NCBI RefSeq assembly: GCF_014229645.1
Contig: NZ_JAATOD010000001.1
Location: forward strand, 620,001-684,000
Reading direction: 5' to 3'
DNA length: 64,000 bases
Source: Listeria swaminathanii
Lineage (GTDB): Bacteria; Bacillota; Bacilli; Lactobacillales; Listeriaceae
The translations under genes and the position numbers were made by a program. Positions within the stretch are counted from its first letter, which is position 1; each line of letters starts with the position of its first letter. A model generated the notes under the pieces. The model saw only the letters and a program-made list of their open reading frames with translations, had not been told where the DNA came from and ran no database searches. Shown here piece after piece: positions 55,854-64,000 of the stretch.

Positions 55854-56585
55854 ATGAAACTAACCGTTTTTGGACATTGGGGTGGCTATCCGGTAGCGAA
55901 TGAGGGGACGTCTAGTTATTTGCTAGAAGAAGCTGGATTTAAGTTATTAATTGATGTTGGAGCAAGTGCTGTTTCAATTATGCAAAACTATATTGATCCT
56001 GATGATATTGATGCGGCAATAATTTCTCATTACCATCCAGATCATGTAGCAGACGTAGGGATTTTACAGCACATTCGACTATTATCACAAAGGAAGGAAA
56101 AACCGCCAGTCTTGCCAATTTATGGGCATAAAGAAGACAAACGCGGCTATTCTTTTTTAGAAATGGCAGGCGTAACAAAAGCAATCGAGTATAAAGCGGA
56201 CGACACACTGGAAATTGGACCGTTTAAAGTAACTTTCTTAAAAACAGTTCATCCAGTGCCTTGTTATGCGATGCGGATTGAAGCCGGCGGGAAAGTTTTT
56301 GTTTACACCGCAGATAGCGCGTATCAAGATAGTTTTATTCCTTTTGCGGAGGGCGCGGATTTATTAGTAACCGACACGAACTTTTTCCATGATTTAGCAG
56401 GGAAAACGAAAGTCCATATGGCAAGTACCGAAGTTGCCAAAATTGCCAAAGAAGCCAACGTGAAATCATTACTACTAAGCCATTTACCAGAAGTGGGCGA
56501 TTTAGAAGTATTGAAACAAGAAGCAGCAGCAATTTACACCGGGGAAATCGCACTCGCATCAAAAGGTTTGACGAAAACATTTTAA
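55854..56585 (+). CDS. Metallo-beta-lactamase fold hydrolase (YhfI-like)
   Basis: A 243-aa metal hydrolase. The motif SHYHPDHVAD supplies His59, His61, Asp63 and His64, and later metal ligands are in KTVHPVPCYAMR and TADSAY. The fold resembles RNase Z and phosphodiesterase relatives; in Bacillus yhfI lies next to the lipoate ligase gene lplJ, the same pairing as here with lplA. The frame extends upstream to 55806; AAAGGAAG before the ATG at 55854 sets the start. The substrate is unknown. Confidence 0.8.
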   Translation: MKLTVFGHWGGYPVANEGTSSYLLEEAGFKLLIDVGASAVSIMQNYIDPDDIDAAIISHYHPDHVADVGILQHIRLLSQRKEKPPVLPIYGHKEDKRGYSFLEMAGVTKAIEYKADDTLEIGPFKVTFLKTVHPVPCYAMRIEAGGKVFVYTADSAYQDSFIPFAEGADLLVTDTNFFHDLAGKTKVHMASTEVAKIAKEANVKSLLLSHLPEVGDLEVLKQEAAAIYTGEIALASKGLTKTF

Positions 56586-56609
56586 TATAGAAGAAAAGGG
56601 GTTAGGGGT

Positions 56610-57605
56610 ATGTATTTTATAGATAATAATAATGAAAAAGATCCACGGATTAACTTGGCTGTGGAGGAATTTATTTTAACGGAATTGAAGCTAGATGAGC
56701 CTGTGCTGTTATTTTACATTAATAAGCCATCGATTATTATTGGGCGAAATCAAAATACAGTAGAAGAAATTGATACAGAATATGTTGAAAAAAATGACGT
56801 AATTGTCGTGCGCAGACTTTCCGGTGGTGGCGCGGTGTATCATGATGAAGGAAACTTGAATTTCAGTTTTATCACAGAAGATGACGGAGATTCGTTCCAT
56901 AATTTCGCGAAATTCACGCAACCCATTGTGGAAGCTCTTAAACGTTTAGGCGTCAATGCGGAACTGAAAGGACGCAATGACTTGCTGATTGATGGCTTCA
57001 AAGTGTCTGGAAATGCCCAATTCGCAACGAAAGGCAAAATGTTCTCACACGGGACATTGATGTACGATTTGAACATAGATAACGTTGTGGCATCGCTAAA
57101 ACCACGTAAAGATAAGATCGAATCAAAAGGAATTAAGTCTGTTCGTAGTCGTGTAGCGAATATTTCTGACTTCATGGATCAAGAAATGACAACCGAGGAA
57201 TTCCGCGATTTGCTATTACTTTACATTTTTGGTGTGGATAAAGTAGAAGATGTGAAAGAATACAAATTGACAGCGGCAGATTGGGAAAAAATCCACGAAA
57301 TTTCTGCTAAACGTTACGGTAATTGGGATTGGAACTACGGGAAATCACCAAAATTCGACCTAACACGTACAAAACGTTTCCCAGTTGGCTCAGTAGATGT
57401 TCGCTTAAATGTGCAAAAAGGGATTATTACCGATATCAAGATTTTTGGCGACTTTTTCGGCGTGAAAAATGTAACGGATATCGAGGAGAAATTAGTTAAT
57501 ACCACTTACAAACGTGAAGCTTTGGACGAGGCTTTAGCGGATATAGACGTCAAAGAATACTTTGGTAATATCACAAAAGAGGAATTTTTAGATTTACTTT
57601 ATTAA
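56610..57605 (+). CDS. lplA1: Lipoate-protein ligase
   Basis: A 331-aa enzyme that activates free lipoate with ATP and attaches it to lipoyl domains of 2-oxoacid dehydrogenases and GcvH. Signatures are VRRLSGGGAVYHDEGNLNFSF and the catalytic Lys131 in GFKVSGNAQF. The C-terminal accessory domain is present. In L. monocytogenes, LplA1 is needed for growth in the host cytosol. The symbol is assigned by neighbourhood and similarity. It follows the YhfI-like gene by 24 bases and is probably cotranscribed. Confidence 0.9.
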   Translation: MYFIDNNNEKDPRINLAVEEFILTELKLDEPVLLFYINKPSIIIGRNQNTVEEIDTEYVEKNDVIVVRRLSGGGAVYHDEGNLNFSFITEDDGDSFHNFAKFTQPIVEALKRLGVNAELKGRNDLLIDGFKVSGNAQFATKGKMFSHGTLMYDLNIDNVVASLKPRKDKIESKGIKSVRSRVANISDFMDQEMTTEEFRDLLLLYIFGVDKVEDVKEYKLTAADWEKIHEISAKRYGNWDWNYGKSPKFDLTRTKRFPVGSVDVRLNVQKGIITDIKIFGDFFGVKNVTDIEEKLVNTTYKREALDEALADIDVKEYFGNITKEEFLDLLY

Positions 57606-57645
57606 AAAACGGAAAGCACGCATGAAGTGTGCTTTCCGTTTTTTT
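57604..57645. terminator. Bidirectional terminator between lplA1 and the TVP38 gene
   Basis: AAAAAACGGAAAGCAC pairs with GTGCTTTCCGTTTTTT in a long perfect stem. The last bases overlap the stop codon of the minus-strand gene. Confidence 0.88.
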
Positions 57646-58249
57646 ATTTGAGATTTTTTCCTGACATCCAGCGCTCCAGCCGTTTTCCAACAAACCATAA
57701 AATAACGACGGAAAGAGCTAAAATAGCCAGTTTGAGCGGTTGGTGAATTAAATCGACGAAATCATAGCCAATATAGCTAATCGCAAAAACTTTAATCAAC
57801 TTTCCACCTACAAGCGCTAAGATAAATTGATACACTTTAATTTTAGAAAGACCTGCAACGATATTTACAGCCGAAGAGGGCGTAAAAGGCATTACAAGTA
57901 AAATGAAAATCGGGCTAAAACCATGTCTATCAATCCATTCCATTACACGTTTAATTTGTTTATGACCCGAAATAAATCGTAAAAATCGTGTCTGACCAAA
58001 TTTTCGTGCTAGTAAGAATACACATAAACTACCCGCAATTGCTGCTGTCACTGATATTAAAAAACCGCCAAGTAGTCCGTAGGCATTTACGTTAACTACA
58101 ACGAATACTATAAATGGTAAAAATGGTAAAAACGCTTCAATAAAAGGTAAGAAAAAAGCTAAAAGTGGACCTAAATTCCGATATTCACTTAGCCAATACA
58201 TTAAATTATCATAAGAAAAGAAATTCATCATATCCTGCCAAAATGTCAT
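57644..58249 (-). CDS. TVP38/TMEM64-family membrane protein
   Basis: A 201-aa membrane protein with about five hydrophobic segments of the DedA/VTT superfamily. The motif FGQTRFLRFISGHKQIKRVMEWIDRHGFSPIFILLVMPFTPSSAVNIVAGLSKI is typical, with the conserved Phe-Thr-Pro. VTT proteins are implicated in lipid scrambling at the membrane. The frame extends to 58276, but GGAGG lies seven bases before the ATG at 58249. Confidence 0.82.
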   Translation of the reverse strand: MTFWQDMMNFFSYDNLMYWLSEYRNLGPLLAFFLPFIEAFLPFLPFIVFVVVNVNAYGLLGGFLISVTAAIAGSLCVFLLARKFGQTRFLRFISGHKQIKRVMEWIDRHGFSPIFILLVMPFTPSSAVNIVAGLSKIKVYQFILALVGGKLIKVFAISYIGYDFVDLIHQPLKLAILALSVVILWFVGKRLERWMSGKNLK

Positions 58250-58398
58250 AAGCAAGCCTCCAGTAGTCTTTAACAACTTACTTTATTTTCTCACATAAAA
58301 ATGATAAAGCGCTAATAAAACAGCTTGAATATCGTTAAAATCCTAGTTTAAAACCAGGATTTTAACATTTTTAACGATGAACTTCATTTTCGAAGGAA

Positions 58399-60459
58399 TT
58401 ATTTTAATTGGTAAAGTGTTCCTTCTCCAGAGCCATTCATTCCGGGAGCGCCGCCATTTGTATTTTGAGAAGCGCTTGAAGTAGTATCGTCGTCCGTGGA
58501 AGTGGAACTGCTCCATTCTGATTGATCAATTTCGGTACCATTTTCTTGAATCCATTTTACCACATCTGAGTCGGAAGCTTTACTATTTGATGGAAGATAA
58601 AAATATTTTATTTCGCCGGATTTAATCATTTGTTTTAGCTGTTTGACCGTGAGCGTTGGATCTGTGCCATTGAATCCTCCGAGGGCCATAACTGCTTCTT
58701 TGGTTTTAATAATATAAGGACCGGCTGTTGTGGCATCCGTTGTGCCAAATAAATACGTTTCGCCAGTATTATTTTTCTGTAAATAACTAATCAAACCACT
58801 ATCAACTGAGGCATCAGCAAAACCGCCGCCACTGGATTGTTTTAATTGTGGCCCAGCTTCAGGCAAGGAACTATTTCCACCATATAAAATGGGCGTCAAG
58901 GACCAATAGGTTGGTGCGATAAGCAGAATTGCTAAAGCTATCGCTGTTATTTTCGCCGCGAGTTTTGGCTGTTTTTGTCTAATTGCAATTAACAAGGCGG
59001 AAACCCCAAGTGCAGCAATCCCGATAACAGCCGCTAAAATTGGCAAGTAACTAGCCACAAAGAAAGCTTGAAGTGCGCCAGTTAGTGTAAGTGTAGTTGG
59101 TAAAAGAAATTTTTGCCAATTATCTTTATGACGATATAGGCGGAAAAGTGCGACCAATCCAACGCCACTCAGTACCGCAATTGGAGGAGCTAACATAATT
59201 AAATAATAATGATGGAAAAATCCAGCAACACTAAAGAATCCGGCGACTGGAATGAGCCATGCTGCCCAGAAGACCATTTCTTTTTGCTTAGAGTTCAATT
59301 GATAAATTCGCTTGTTTTCATTTCGATAAGCTAGGAAAATCGCTAACATTCCGATGATAGCCAGTGGTAAAAACCAACTAATCTGATCACCAAGTGCGGT
59401 TTGGAATAAACGAAGCGGTCCAGCATTCCCAGTGCCAAACATGCCTGTGCTACCAGTCATTTTCGAACCTGTTCCGCCATTTGTAGTGTTACCAGGACCT
59501 CCAGTTGGTGGCGTGCCGTTATTACCTTGAGGAGGAGTTCCACCACCATCTGCACCGCCTTGCATATTTCCACTTGGAGGCGTTGGCGGTGTCGCATTGC
59601 TAGAATCAGTGGAATTATTGCTTGGTGGCCCACCCATCTCCATATTGCTACCACTGCTACCAGTTCCTGTTTCTTGCCCAAGCAGCCGTTCCATGCCATT
59701 ATAGCCAAAAGCAAGTTCGAGCACTGAATTTGTTTGACTACTACCAATGTAAGGGCGCTCTGACGCAGCAGTTTGATCCACCACGACTGCCCATGAAACA
59801 GACACGCCAAGCATTAAAATGAGCGCGATTACTAATTGAATAAGCTTTTTTCGCCAGCTTAATTTTACCGCGATAAAGTAAAATAAGAGGAACGCTGGAA
59901 CAACCATGAAAGCTTGAAGCATTTTTACATTAAAGCCGACACCAATCAATCCAAAAGCAAGCAGAAGCCAACCAAATTTAGCACGATTAACCGCTTTAAA
60001 AAGGAAATAGGTTGCCAGTAATAAAATAAATACCAGAATCGCATCCATGTTATTCGTGCGTGTCACTGCTACCGCGATAGGCGTAAGTGCCATGATTAGC
60101 GCGGTAATTCTTGCAGCCCAAGCACCAAATCTAGGTTTAACGAGTACATAAAGCAAAATCACCGAACCGACACCGGCTAAGGCTTGCGGCAAAATAACGC
60201 TCCAACCATGCACCCCGAAAATTAGTGCACTAATCGCTTGAAGCCAAAGCGCAACTGGCGGCTTATCCACCGTAATAAAACCAGCAGGATCAAAAGCACC
60301 GTAAAAAAAGTTGTGGAAGTTTTGCACCATACTTGTTACTGCGGCTGTATAATAAGGATTTACCGTATCATCATTCCAAATACCATAAAAATTAAAAAAG
60401 ATAGCAATAACAATAATTCCAACAAAATAAAAGTCTAAATGTTGTATTCGTTTCTTCAT
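58399..60459 (-). CDS. GT39-family membrane glycosyltransferase (YkcB/ArnT-like)
   Basis: A 686-aa GT-C glycosyltransferase with about 12 transmembrane helices. The N-terminal extracytoplasmic loop has the expected acidic site and FITVDKPPVALWLQ, a hallmark of PMT/ArnT-like enzymes that use polyprenyl-phosphate sugars. A loop at about 265-345 is extremely rich in Gly, Asn, Pro, Ser and Thr. A C-terminal extracellular domain (about 555-680) includes YFLYLPS-type and ALGGFNGTDPT segments and ends with another low-complexity tail. The acceptor is unknown; an envelope glycan such as a teichoic acid is plausible. An in-frame GTG nine bases upstream is possible. Confidence 0.82.
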   Translation of the reverse strand: MKKRIQHLDFYFVGIIVIAIFFNFYGIWNDDTVNPYYTAAVTSMVQNFHNFFYGAFDPAGFITVDKPPVALWLQAISALIFGVHGWSVILPQALAGVGSVILLYVLVKPRFGAWAARITALIMALTPIAVAVTRTNNMDAILVFILLLATYFLFKAVNRAKFGWLLLAFGLIGVGFNVKMLQAFMVVPAFLLFYFIAVKLSWRKKLIQLVIALILMLGVSVSWAVVVDQTAASERPYIGSSQTNSVLELAFGYNGMERLLGQETGTGSSGSNMEMGGPPSNNSTDSSNATPPTPPSGNMQGGADGGGTPPQGNNGTPPTGGPGNTTNGGTGSKMTGSTGMFGTGNAGPLRLFQTALGDQISWFLPLAIIGMLAIFLAYRNENKRIYQLNSKQKEMVFWAAWLIPVAGFFSVAGFFHHYYLIMLAPPIAVLSGVGLVALFRLYRHKDNWQKFLLPTTLTLTGALQAFFVASYLPILAAVIGIAALGVSALLIAIRQKQPKLAAKITAIALAILLIAPTYWSLTPILYGGNSSLPEAGPQLKQSSGGGFADASVDSGLISYLQKNNTGETYLFGTTDATTAGPYIIKTKEAVMALGGFNGTDPTLTVKQLKQMIKSGEIKYFYLPSNSKASDSDVVKWIQENGTEIDQSEWSSSTSTDDDTTSSASQNTNGGAPGMNGSGEGTLYQLK

Positions 60460-60580
60460 AGTCTTCACTTCTTTCCATAAGATAATACCTTTATTTTAGA
60501 GTCAAAATATGAAAAAAACGTGAATAAATCTGGAAATAAAGTAGATATTTCTTTTTTGTAAAGAAATTTCGGAAAAAGTC

Positions 60581-60609
60581 TTGTCAAAACTTACATAGAA
60601 TGGTATTAT
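60581..60609 (+). promoter_or_regulatory. Promoter of tRNA-Gly
   Basis: TTGTCA (60581-60586) and TATTAT (60604-60609) with a 17-base spacer lie 37 bases before the tRNA. Confidence 0.75.
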
Positions 60610-60645
60610 ATAAAAGTTGTTAAAACACTAAGAACTACTTACTGT

Positions 60646-60716
60646 GCGGGTGTAGTTTAGTGGTAAAACTACAGCCTTCCAAGCTGTTGTCGTGGGTTCG
60701 ATTCCCATCACCCGCT
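60646..60716 (+). tRNA. tRNA-Gly (TCC)
   Basis: A 71-nt cloverleaf. The acceptor arms GCGGGTG and CACCCGC pair fully. The anticodon loop CTTCCAA gives TCC, and the T-arm GGGTTCGATTCCC is intact. CCA is not encoded. It is a single tRNA with its own promoter and terminator. Confidence 0.95.
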
Positions 60717-60744
60717 TTATATTTTTTATAAATCCTGTTATCAA

Positions 60745-60790
60745 CGCAGTGTTTCGACCTTTTTAAGCGAAGCATTGCGTTTATTTTATT
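60745..60790 (+). terminator. Terminator of tRNA-Gly
   Basis: CGCAGTGTTTCG pairs with CGAAGCATTGCG as a 12-bp stem with two G:U pairs, followed by a T-rich stretch. It ends about 25 bases before the queG start. Confidence 0.7.
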
Positions 60791-60813
60791 GCCTGAAAAT
60801 AAGGAGAGAGGGG

Positions 60814-61956
60814 ATGATGAAAGTGAAACTGGAACCGAATTACGCATCGTTAAAAGAAGAGATAATCGCATACGCCCACGAAATCGGTATTCAAAAAATT
60901 GGTTTCACCACAGCGGACCCTTTTTTATTTTTAAAGGAACGATTACTAGAAGCGGAAGCCTTAGATCTCTTTACAGGTTTCGAGCATCCGGTAATTGATG
61001 AGCGTGTTTACCCAGAGCTAATTTTCAAAGAACCCAAGTCGATTATCGCGATTGCTCTTGCTTATCCGTCTAAATTAAAAGAAGCGCCCGTCAGCAAAAA
61101 AGAAGCAAGACGTGGCGTTTTCGCACGAGCTTCTTGGGGCATCGATTATCATACGGTTTTACGAGAAAAATTAGCGCTACTAGAACAATTTTTAAGTGAA
61201 CGGTTACCTGATGTGCGGATGAAATCGATGGTAGATACCGGTGAATTATCAGATGTTGCTGTGGCTGAGCGAGCTGGCATTGGCTGGCGCGGAAAAAACA
61301 CTTTGCTAATAACGCCAGAATACGGCTCTTGGGTCTATTTAGGCGAAATGATAACCAATATACCTTTTGAGCCAGATACGCCAGCAAGCGACCTGTGTGG
61401 CAGCTGTAACCAATGCGTTAAAGCTTGTCCAACAGGTTCCTTACTAGGTGAGGGCAAAATGAATCCGAAAATTTGTTTAAGCTATCTTACCCAAACAAAA
61501 GACTTTCTAGATGAAAAATATCGCGAAGTGTTGCATAATCGTTTGTATGGTTGTGATACTTGTCAGGTTGTCTGTCCTTATAACCGCGGGCATGATTTCC
61601 ATTTTCATGAGGAGATGGAGCCAGACGCAGAACTTGTTCGTCCAGAATTAAAGCCACTTCTACATATTTCCAACCGAGAATTCAAAGAGAAGTTTGGCGA
61701 TATGGCAGGGTCGTGGCGCGGTAAGAAACCAATCCAGCGCAATGCTATTATTATTTTAGCGCGCTACAAAGATAAAACAGCAGTGCCAGATCTAATCGAC
61801 TGCTTGCAAAATGATCCAAGACCAGTTATTCGCGGAACAGCCGGCTGGGCGCTACGCAAAATCGGCGGGGCTGACGCAGAAGCCGCTGTCCAAAAAGCGC
61901 TTCAAACCGAACAAGATGAACAAGTACTACAAGAATTAACTGCTATACCAAATTAA
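60814..61956 (+). CDS. queG: Epoxyqueuosine reductase
   Basis: A 380-aa cobalamin- and iron-sulfur-dependent enzyme that converts epoxyqueuosine to queuosine in tRNA. Two 4Fe-4S motifs are visible, CGSCNQCVKACP and CDTCQVVCPYN. DTGELSDVAVAERAGIGWRGKN is the family core. C-terminal HEAT-like repeats (about 300-380: AVPDLIDCLQNDPRPVIRGTAGWALRKIG) complete the long form of QueG. The frame opens at 60775 within the terminator stem; GGAGAGAGG before the ATG at 60814 sets the start. It was formerly annotated YhbA. Confidence 0.9.
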   Translation: MMKVKLEPNYASLKEEIIAYAHEIGIQKIGFTTADPFLFLKERLLEAEALDLFTGFEHPVIDERVYPELIFKEPKSIIAIALAYPSKLKEAPVSKKEARRGVFARASWGIDYHTVLREKLALLEQFLSERLPDVRMKSMVDTGELSDVAVAERAGIGWRGKNTLLITPEYGSWVYLGEMITNIPFEPDTPASDLCGSCNQCVKACPTGSLLGEGKMNPKICLSYLTQTKDFLDEKYREVLHNRLYGCDTCQVVCPYNRGHDFHFHEEMEPDAELVRPELKPLLHISNREFKEKFGDMAGSWRGKKPIQRNAIIILARYKDKTAVPDLIDCLQNDPRPVIRGTAGWALRKIGGADAEAAVQKALQTEQDEQVLQELTAIPN

Positions 61957-61977
61957 AAGAAACCAGGTGAAAAGAAC

Positions 61978-62487
61978 ATGCCAAATCATATCGTACTATA
62001 TCAACCAGAAATCCCTGCAAATACCGGGAATATCTCCAGAACTTGTGCTGGAACAGATACTTATTTACATTTAATTCGTCCACTTGGTTTTTCAACTGAC
62101 GATAAAATGCTTAAACGCGCCGGACTCGATTACTGGGATAACGTCAAACTTGCTTATTACGATTCCTTAGATGAATTTTTCGAGAAAAACGAAGGCGGAG
62201 AATTTTTCTACATTACCAAATTTGGTCGCCACGTATATAGTGACATCGATTATAGCGATCCCAATAAAAACTATTTCTTCGTATTTGGAAAAGAAACTAC
62301 CGGCTTACCAGACGAACTTTTACAAAAAAATGAAGAAAACTGTTTACGAATTCCGATGACAGACCATATTCGCTCGTTGAATTTATCGAATACAGCAGCA
62401 ATTTTAGCTTATGAAGCATTACGTCAGCAAAGTTTTGGCGCGCTTTTACAAGAACCAAATTATGATCGGAAAATATTTCAAGACTAA
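61978..62487 (+). CDS. trmL: tRNA (cytidine/uridine-2'-O-)-methyltransferase TrmL
   Basis: A 169-aa SPOUT methyltransferase that 2'-O-methylates the wobble base 34 of leucine tRNAs. Motifs are PEIPANTGNISRTC, FGKETTGLP and RIPMTDHIRSLNLSNTAAILAYE, the last two forming the trefoil-knot SAM site. It is 21 bases after queG, so two wobble-base tRNA modification genes share an operon. It was formerly called cspR. Confidence 0.93.
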   Translation: MPNHIVLYQPEIPANTGNISRTCAGTDTYLHLIRPLGFSTDDKMLKRAGLDYWDNVKLAYYDSLDEFFEKNEGGEFFYITKFGRHVYSDIDYSDPNKNYFFVFGKETTGLPDELLQKNEENCLRIPMTDHIRSLNLSNTAAILAYEALRQQSFGALLQEPNYDRKIFQD

Positions 62488-62499
62488 GGGGGAGTTAGA

Positions 62500-63240
62500 G
62501 TGAATCAGGCGATAGATGCGATTCTAGGACATTACTCTGTGCGAAAATTTGAAGACAAGGACTTAACGAAAGAAGAGTTGAGCTTACTTATCAAGAGCGC
62601 ACAAGCCGCTTCTACATCCAGCTTTGTTCAAGCATACTCCATCATTGGAATAACAGATAAAACACTTCGCGAACAAATTTCAGAAATTGCGGGAAACCAA
62701 CCGTATACCGTAAAAACAGGACAATTATTTATTTTCGTGGCCGATTTAGCGCGCCATCATGCGATTTTAGAAGAACATCAAGTAAATACAGAATCACTAG
62801 AAACCTCTGAGAAATGGCTTGTTTCCGTAATAGATGCCGCGCTTGCCGCACAAAATATGGCTATCGCTGCAGAATCACTAGGACTAGGCATTTGCTTCAT
62901 CGGCGGAATTCGTAATAATGTCGCACAAATCGCCGAAATTTTGAATTTGCCACCATACACCATGCCACTATTCGGCTTAACCATTGGCCATCCAGCGGCA
63001 GATAAAGAAAAAGCCAAGCCGAGATTGCCTCAAGACTTGGTATATCATGAAAACACCTATCAAAAAATGGACTCAACCATTTTAGCAGAATACGATGAAC
63101 AAATTAAAATGTACTACGACGAAAGAACAGCTGGCAAACGCGTTGAAGGCTGGTCCGAACAAATCGCCCGCGGACTTGGAAAAACAAGCCGACTCGACTT
63201 AAAAGCATTTTTAGAAAAACAACATTTAAACCAAAAATAA
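62500..63240 (+). CDS. NfsA/FRP-type NADPH nitroreductase
   Basis: A 246-aa flavin (FMN) oxidoreductase. The N-terminal HYSVRKF and QAASTSSFVQAYSIIGI segments bind FMN; ESLGLGICFIGGIRNN and LFGLTIGHPA complete the fold. It would reduce quinones, nitro compounds or FMN with NADPH. The start is GTG behind GGGGGAG. It follows trmL by 12 bases and is probably in the same transcript. A terminator follows. Confidence 0.86.
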   Translation: MNQAIDAILGHYSVRKFEDKDLTKEELSLLIKSAQAASTSSFVQAYSIIGITDKTLREQISEIAGNQPYTVKTGQLFIFVADLARHHAILEEHQVNTESLETSEKWLVSVIDAALAAQNMAIAAESLGLGICFIGGIRNNVAQIAEILNLPPYTMPLFGLTIGHPAADKEKAKPRLPQDLVYHENTYQKMDSTILAEYDEQIKMYYDERTAGKRVEGWSEQIARGLGKTSRLDLKAFLEKQHLNQK

Positions 63241-63287
63241 AAAAAGCGGTTCGGCACATTTTAATAATGCGCCGAACCGCTTTTTTT
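63241..63287. terminator. Bidirectional terminator
   Basis: AAAAAGCGGTTCGGC pairs with GCCGAACCGCTTTTT across a 15-base loop. It serves the nitroreductase gene on plus and the small membrane protein gene on minus. Confidence 0.9.
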
Positions 63288-63289
63288 AT

Positions 63290-63451
63290 TTATTTCTTTT
63301 TATTCCTAGCCATTTGAATTAGATTCCAAATAACGAGAATTAAAACGATTACTAGCAAGATATTAATTAATCCACCCGCAATATGGAAAATAATTCCAAG
63401 TAACCAAACCGCTAATAAAACAACGATTATTCCCCAAATAATTCCTAACAT
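63290..63451 (-). CDS. Small membrane protein, lmo0937 family
   Basis: A 53-aa peptide made of two hydrophobic helices (GIIWGIIVVLLAVWLLGIIF and INILLVIVLILVIWNL) and a basic tail MARNKKK. This matches the small 'lmo0937 family membrane protein' named after Listeria. The open frame reaches 63502, but that would overlap the promoter; AAGAGG lies before the ATG at 63451. A strong SigB-type promoter lies upstream. The role is unknown, probably envelope stress. Confidence 0.8.
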   Translation of the reverse strand: MLGIIWGIIVVLLAVWLLGIIFHIAGGLINILLVIVLILVIWNLIQMARNKKK

Positions 63452-63493
63452 GTAAAAAACCTCTTTCTGAACTTTTGATTGTACTCTTATATA

Positions 63494-63518
63494 TTCCCGC
63501 AAGCCCAGTCTTTAAACA
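63494..63518 (-). promoter_or_regulatory. SigB-type promoter of the small membrane protein
   Basis: Read on the minus strand, GTTT (63518-63515) and GGGAAT (63499-63494) are separated by 15 bases, a full match to the SigB consensus. The start codon is 43 bases downstream. Confidence 0.8.
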
Positions 63519-63527
63519 TATTAACTA

Positions 63528-63986
63528 TTATTTTTGTGTAATATAAGCTAAAAGTGCCTTCACACCTTCCGTGACCATCCGCTCCGTTTCATCAAAATCA
63601 CCTGTATAATAAGGGTCCGGAATATCTTTATCCTCTTGACCAGGCACAAAAGACATCAGTGAACGAATGACTACATTAGGATTACTATTAAGCTCATTTA
63701 AATCCGCTAAATTTTGCTGATCCATCCCAATAATAAAGTCAGCCTCATTAAAATCTGCATCAGAAATTTTCCGAGCGCGCATTCCCTGATAATCAACACC
63801 ATGCTTTTTCAAAACGGCTTGTGTCCCGCGATGAGGCGGTTTTCCTAAGTTCCACGTACCTGTTGCAGCAGAGTCAATTTTGATTTCATTCGTTAAGCCA
63901 GCTTCCGTGACTTCTTTACGAAAAAGCCCCTCCGCCATTGGTGAACGACAAATATTCCCTAAACACACAAAAACAACTTTAACCAA
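63528..63986 (-). CDS. Low-molecular-weight protein-tyrosine phosphatase
   Basis: A 152-aa cytoplasmic phosphatase. The P-loop VCLGNICRSPMAEG gives nucleophile Cys8 and Arg14; the general-acid Asp lies in IPDPYYTGD. The length is typical of LMW-PTPs (YfkJ/YwlE class); it could dephosphorylate tyrosine or arginine in proteins. The start is TTG with AAGGAGG upstream at the window edge. Confidence 0.9.
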   Translation of the reverse strand: MVKVVFVCLGNICRSPMAEGLFRKEVTEAGLTNEIKIDSAATGTWNLGKPPHRGTQAVLKKHGVDYQGMRARKISDADFNEADFIIGMDQQNLADLNELNSNPNVVIRSLMSFVPGQEDKDIPDPYYTGDFDETERMVTEGVKALLAYITQK

Positions 63987-64000
63987 TTAAATTCCTCCTT

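Noticed and set aside
59420..59700. Tandem repeat in the low-complexity part of the GT39 gene
   Set aside because: The amino-acid composition is repetitive (Gly, Pro, Asn, Ser, Thr), but no regular DNA repeat unit is visible.
63452..63502. 70-codon version of the small membrane protein
   Set aside because: The extra 17 codons overlap the SigB -10 box and have no ribosome site; the ATG at 63451 has AAGAGG upstream.

Overview
The window is a low-GC Firmicute chromosome segment with the gene order and protein sequences of Listeria sensu stricto, most probably Listeria monocytogenes. The identification rests on the complete rsbRSTUVWX-sigB module with the Listeria stressosome phosphosites (RsbR Thr175/209/241, RsbS Ser56), the mazEF pair in front of it, srtA, ltaS, an lplA1-like ligase, a VgaL-type ABC-F gene with an attenuator leader, and an 'lmo0937 family' membrane peptide. 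This is from memory of the family and was not checked against a database. I see no phage, insertion sequence, CRISPR array, rRNA or origin; it reads as mostly core genome.

Layout. 1-209: tail of an MFS transporter. 417-6948: carbohydrate operon with a PRD regulator, PTS IIA, IIB and IIC, a NagB-like isomerase, an aldo/keto reductase and a sugar-phosphate isomerase. 7066-8973: SigB-type promoter, LPXTG surface protein and a convergent secreted protein. 9108-14071: two bacterial PH-domain membrane proteins, then the cgoX-acpS-alr run. 14278-20098: mazEF, a long imperfect hairpin, and the general stress operon with its internal SigB promoter. 20305-24651: SulP transporter, Tex and SprT-like protein. 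24704-28467: tRNA-Asn and tRNA-Ser, a DUF1801 protein, an orphan cellobiose-type EIIC with a GntR regulator, tRNA-Glu and tRNA-Asp, and an OsmC protein. 28584-37969: housekeeping and stress genes (YdeI-like protein, phosphatase, glutathione reductase-like enzyme, phosphoglycerate mutase family, AI-2E permease, YtrA-type regulator with DUF1648 protein, GyrI-like protein, FNT channel, aldehyde dehydrogenase). 38112-43493: a second beta-glycoside PTS operon with a cre site on its promoter. 43542-47376: antibiotic-responsive ABC-F gene and a His-rich permease pair. 47465-53011: coaA, an ABC exporter with its TetR regulator, and ltaS. 53270-63986: DNA glycosylase, srtA, a lipoprotein, a metallo-beta-lactamase protein, lplA, a TVP38 protein, a GT39 glycosyltransferase, tRNA-Gly, queG, trmL, a nitroreductase, the small SigB-controlled membrane protein and a low-molecular-weight tyrosine phosphatase.

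The parts connect. The sigB operon makes the sigma factor whose promoter motif occurs in front of the LPXTG gene, the GyrI-like gene and the small membrane protein as well as its own rsbV. The sortase encoded at 54002 is the expected anchor enzyme for the LPHTG protein at 7066. The two PTS operons share an architecture (IIA, IIB and IIC components plus a PRD regulator), but the second carries a GH1 enzyme whose acid/base Glu is Gln and a regulator whose IIB-like domain lacks its Cys. I consider that operon the best lead for unexpected biochemistry. The best unexplained DNA structure is the roughly 106-nt hairpin between mazF and rsbR.
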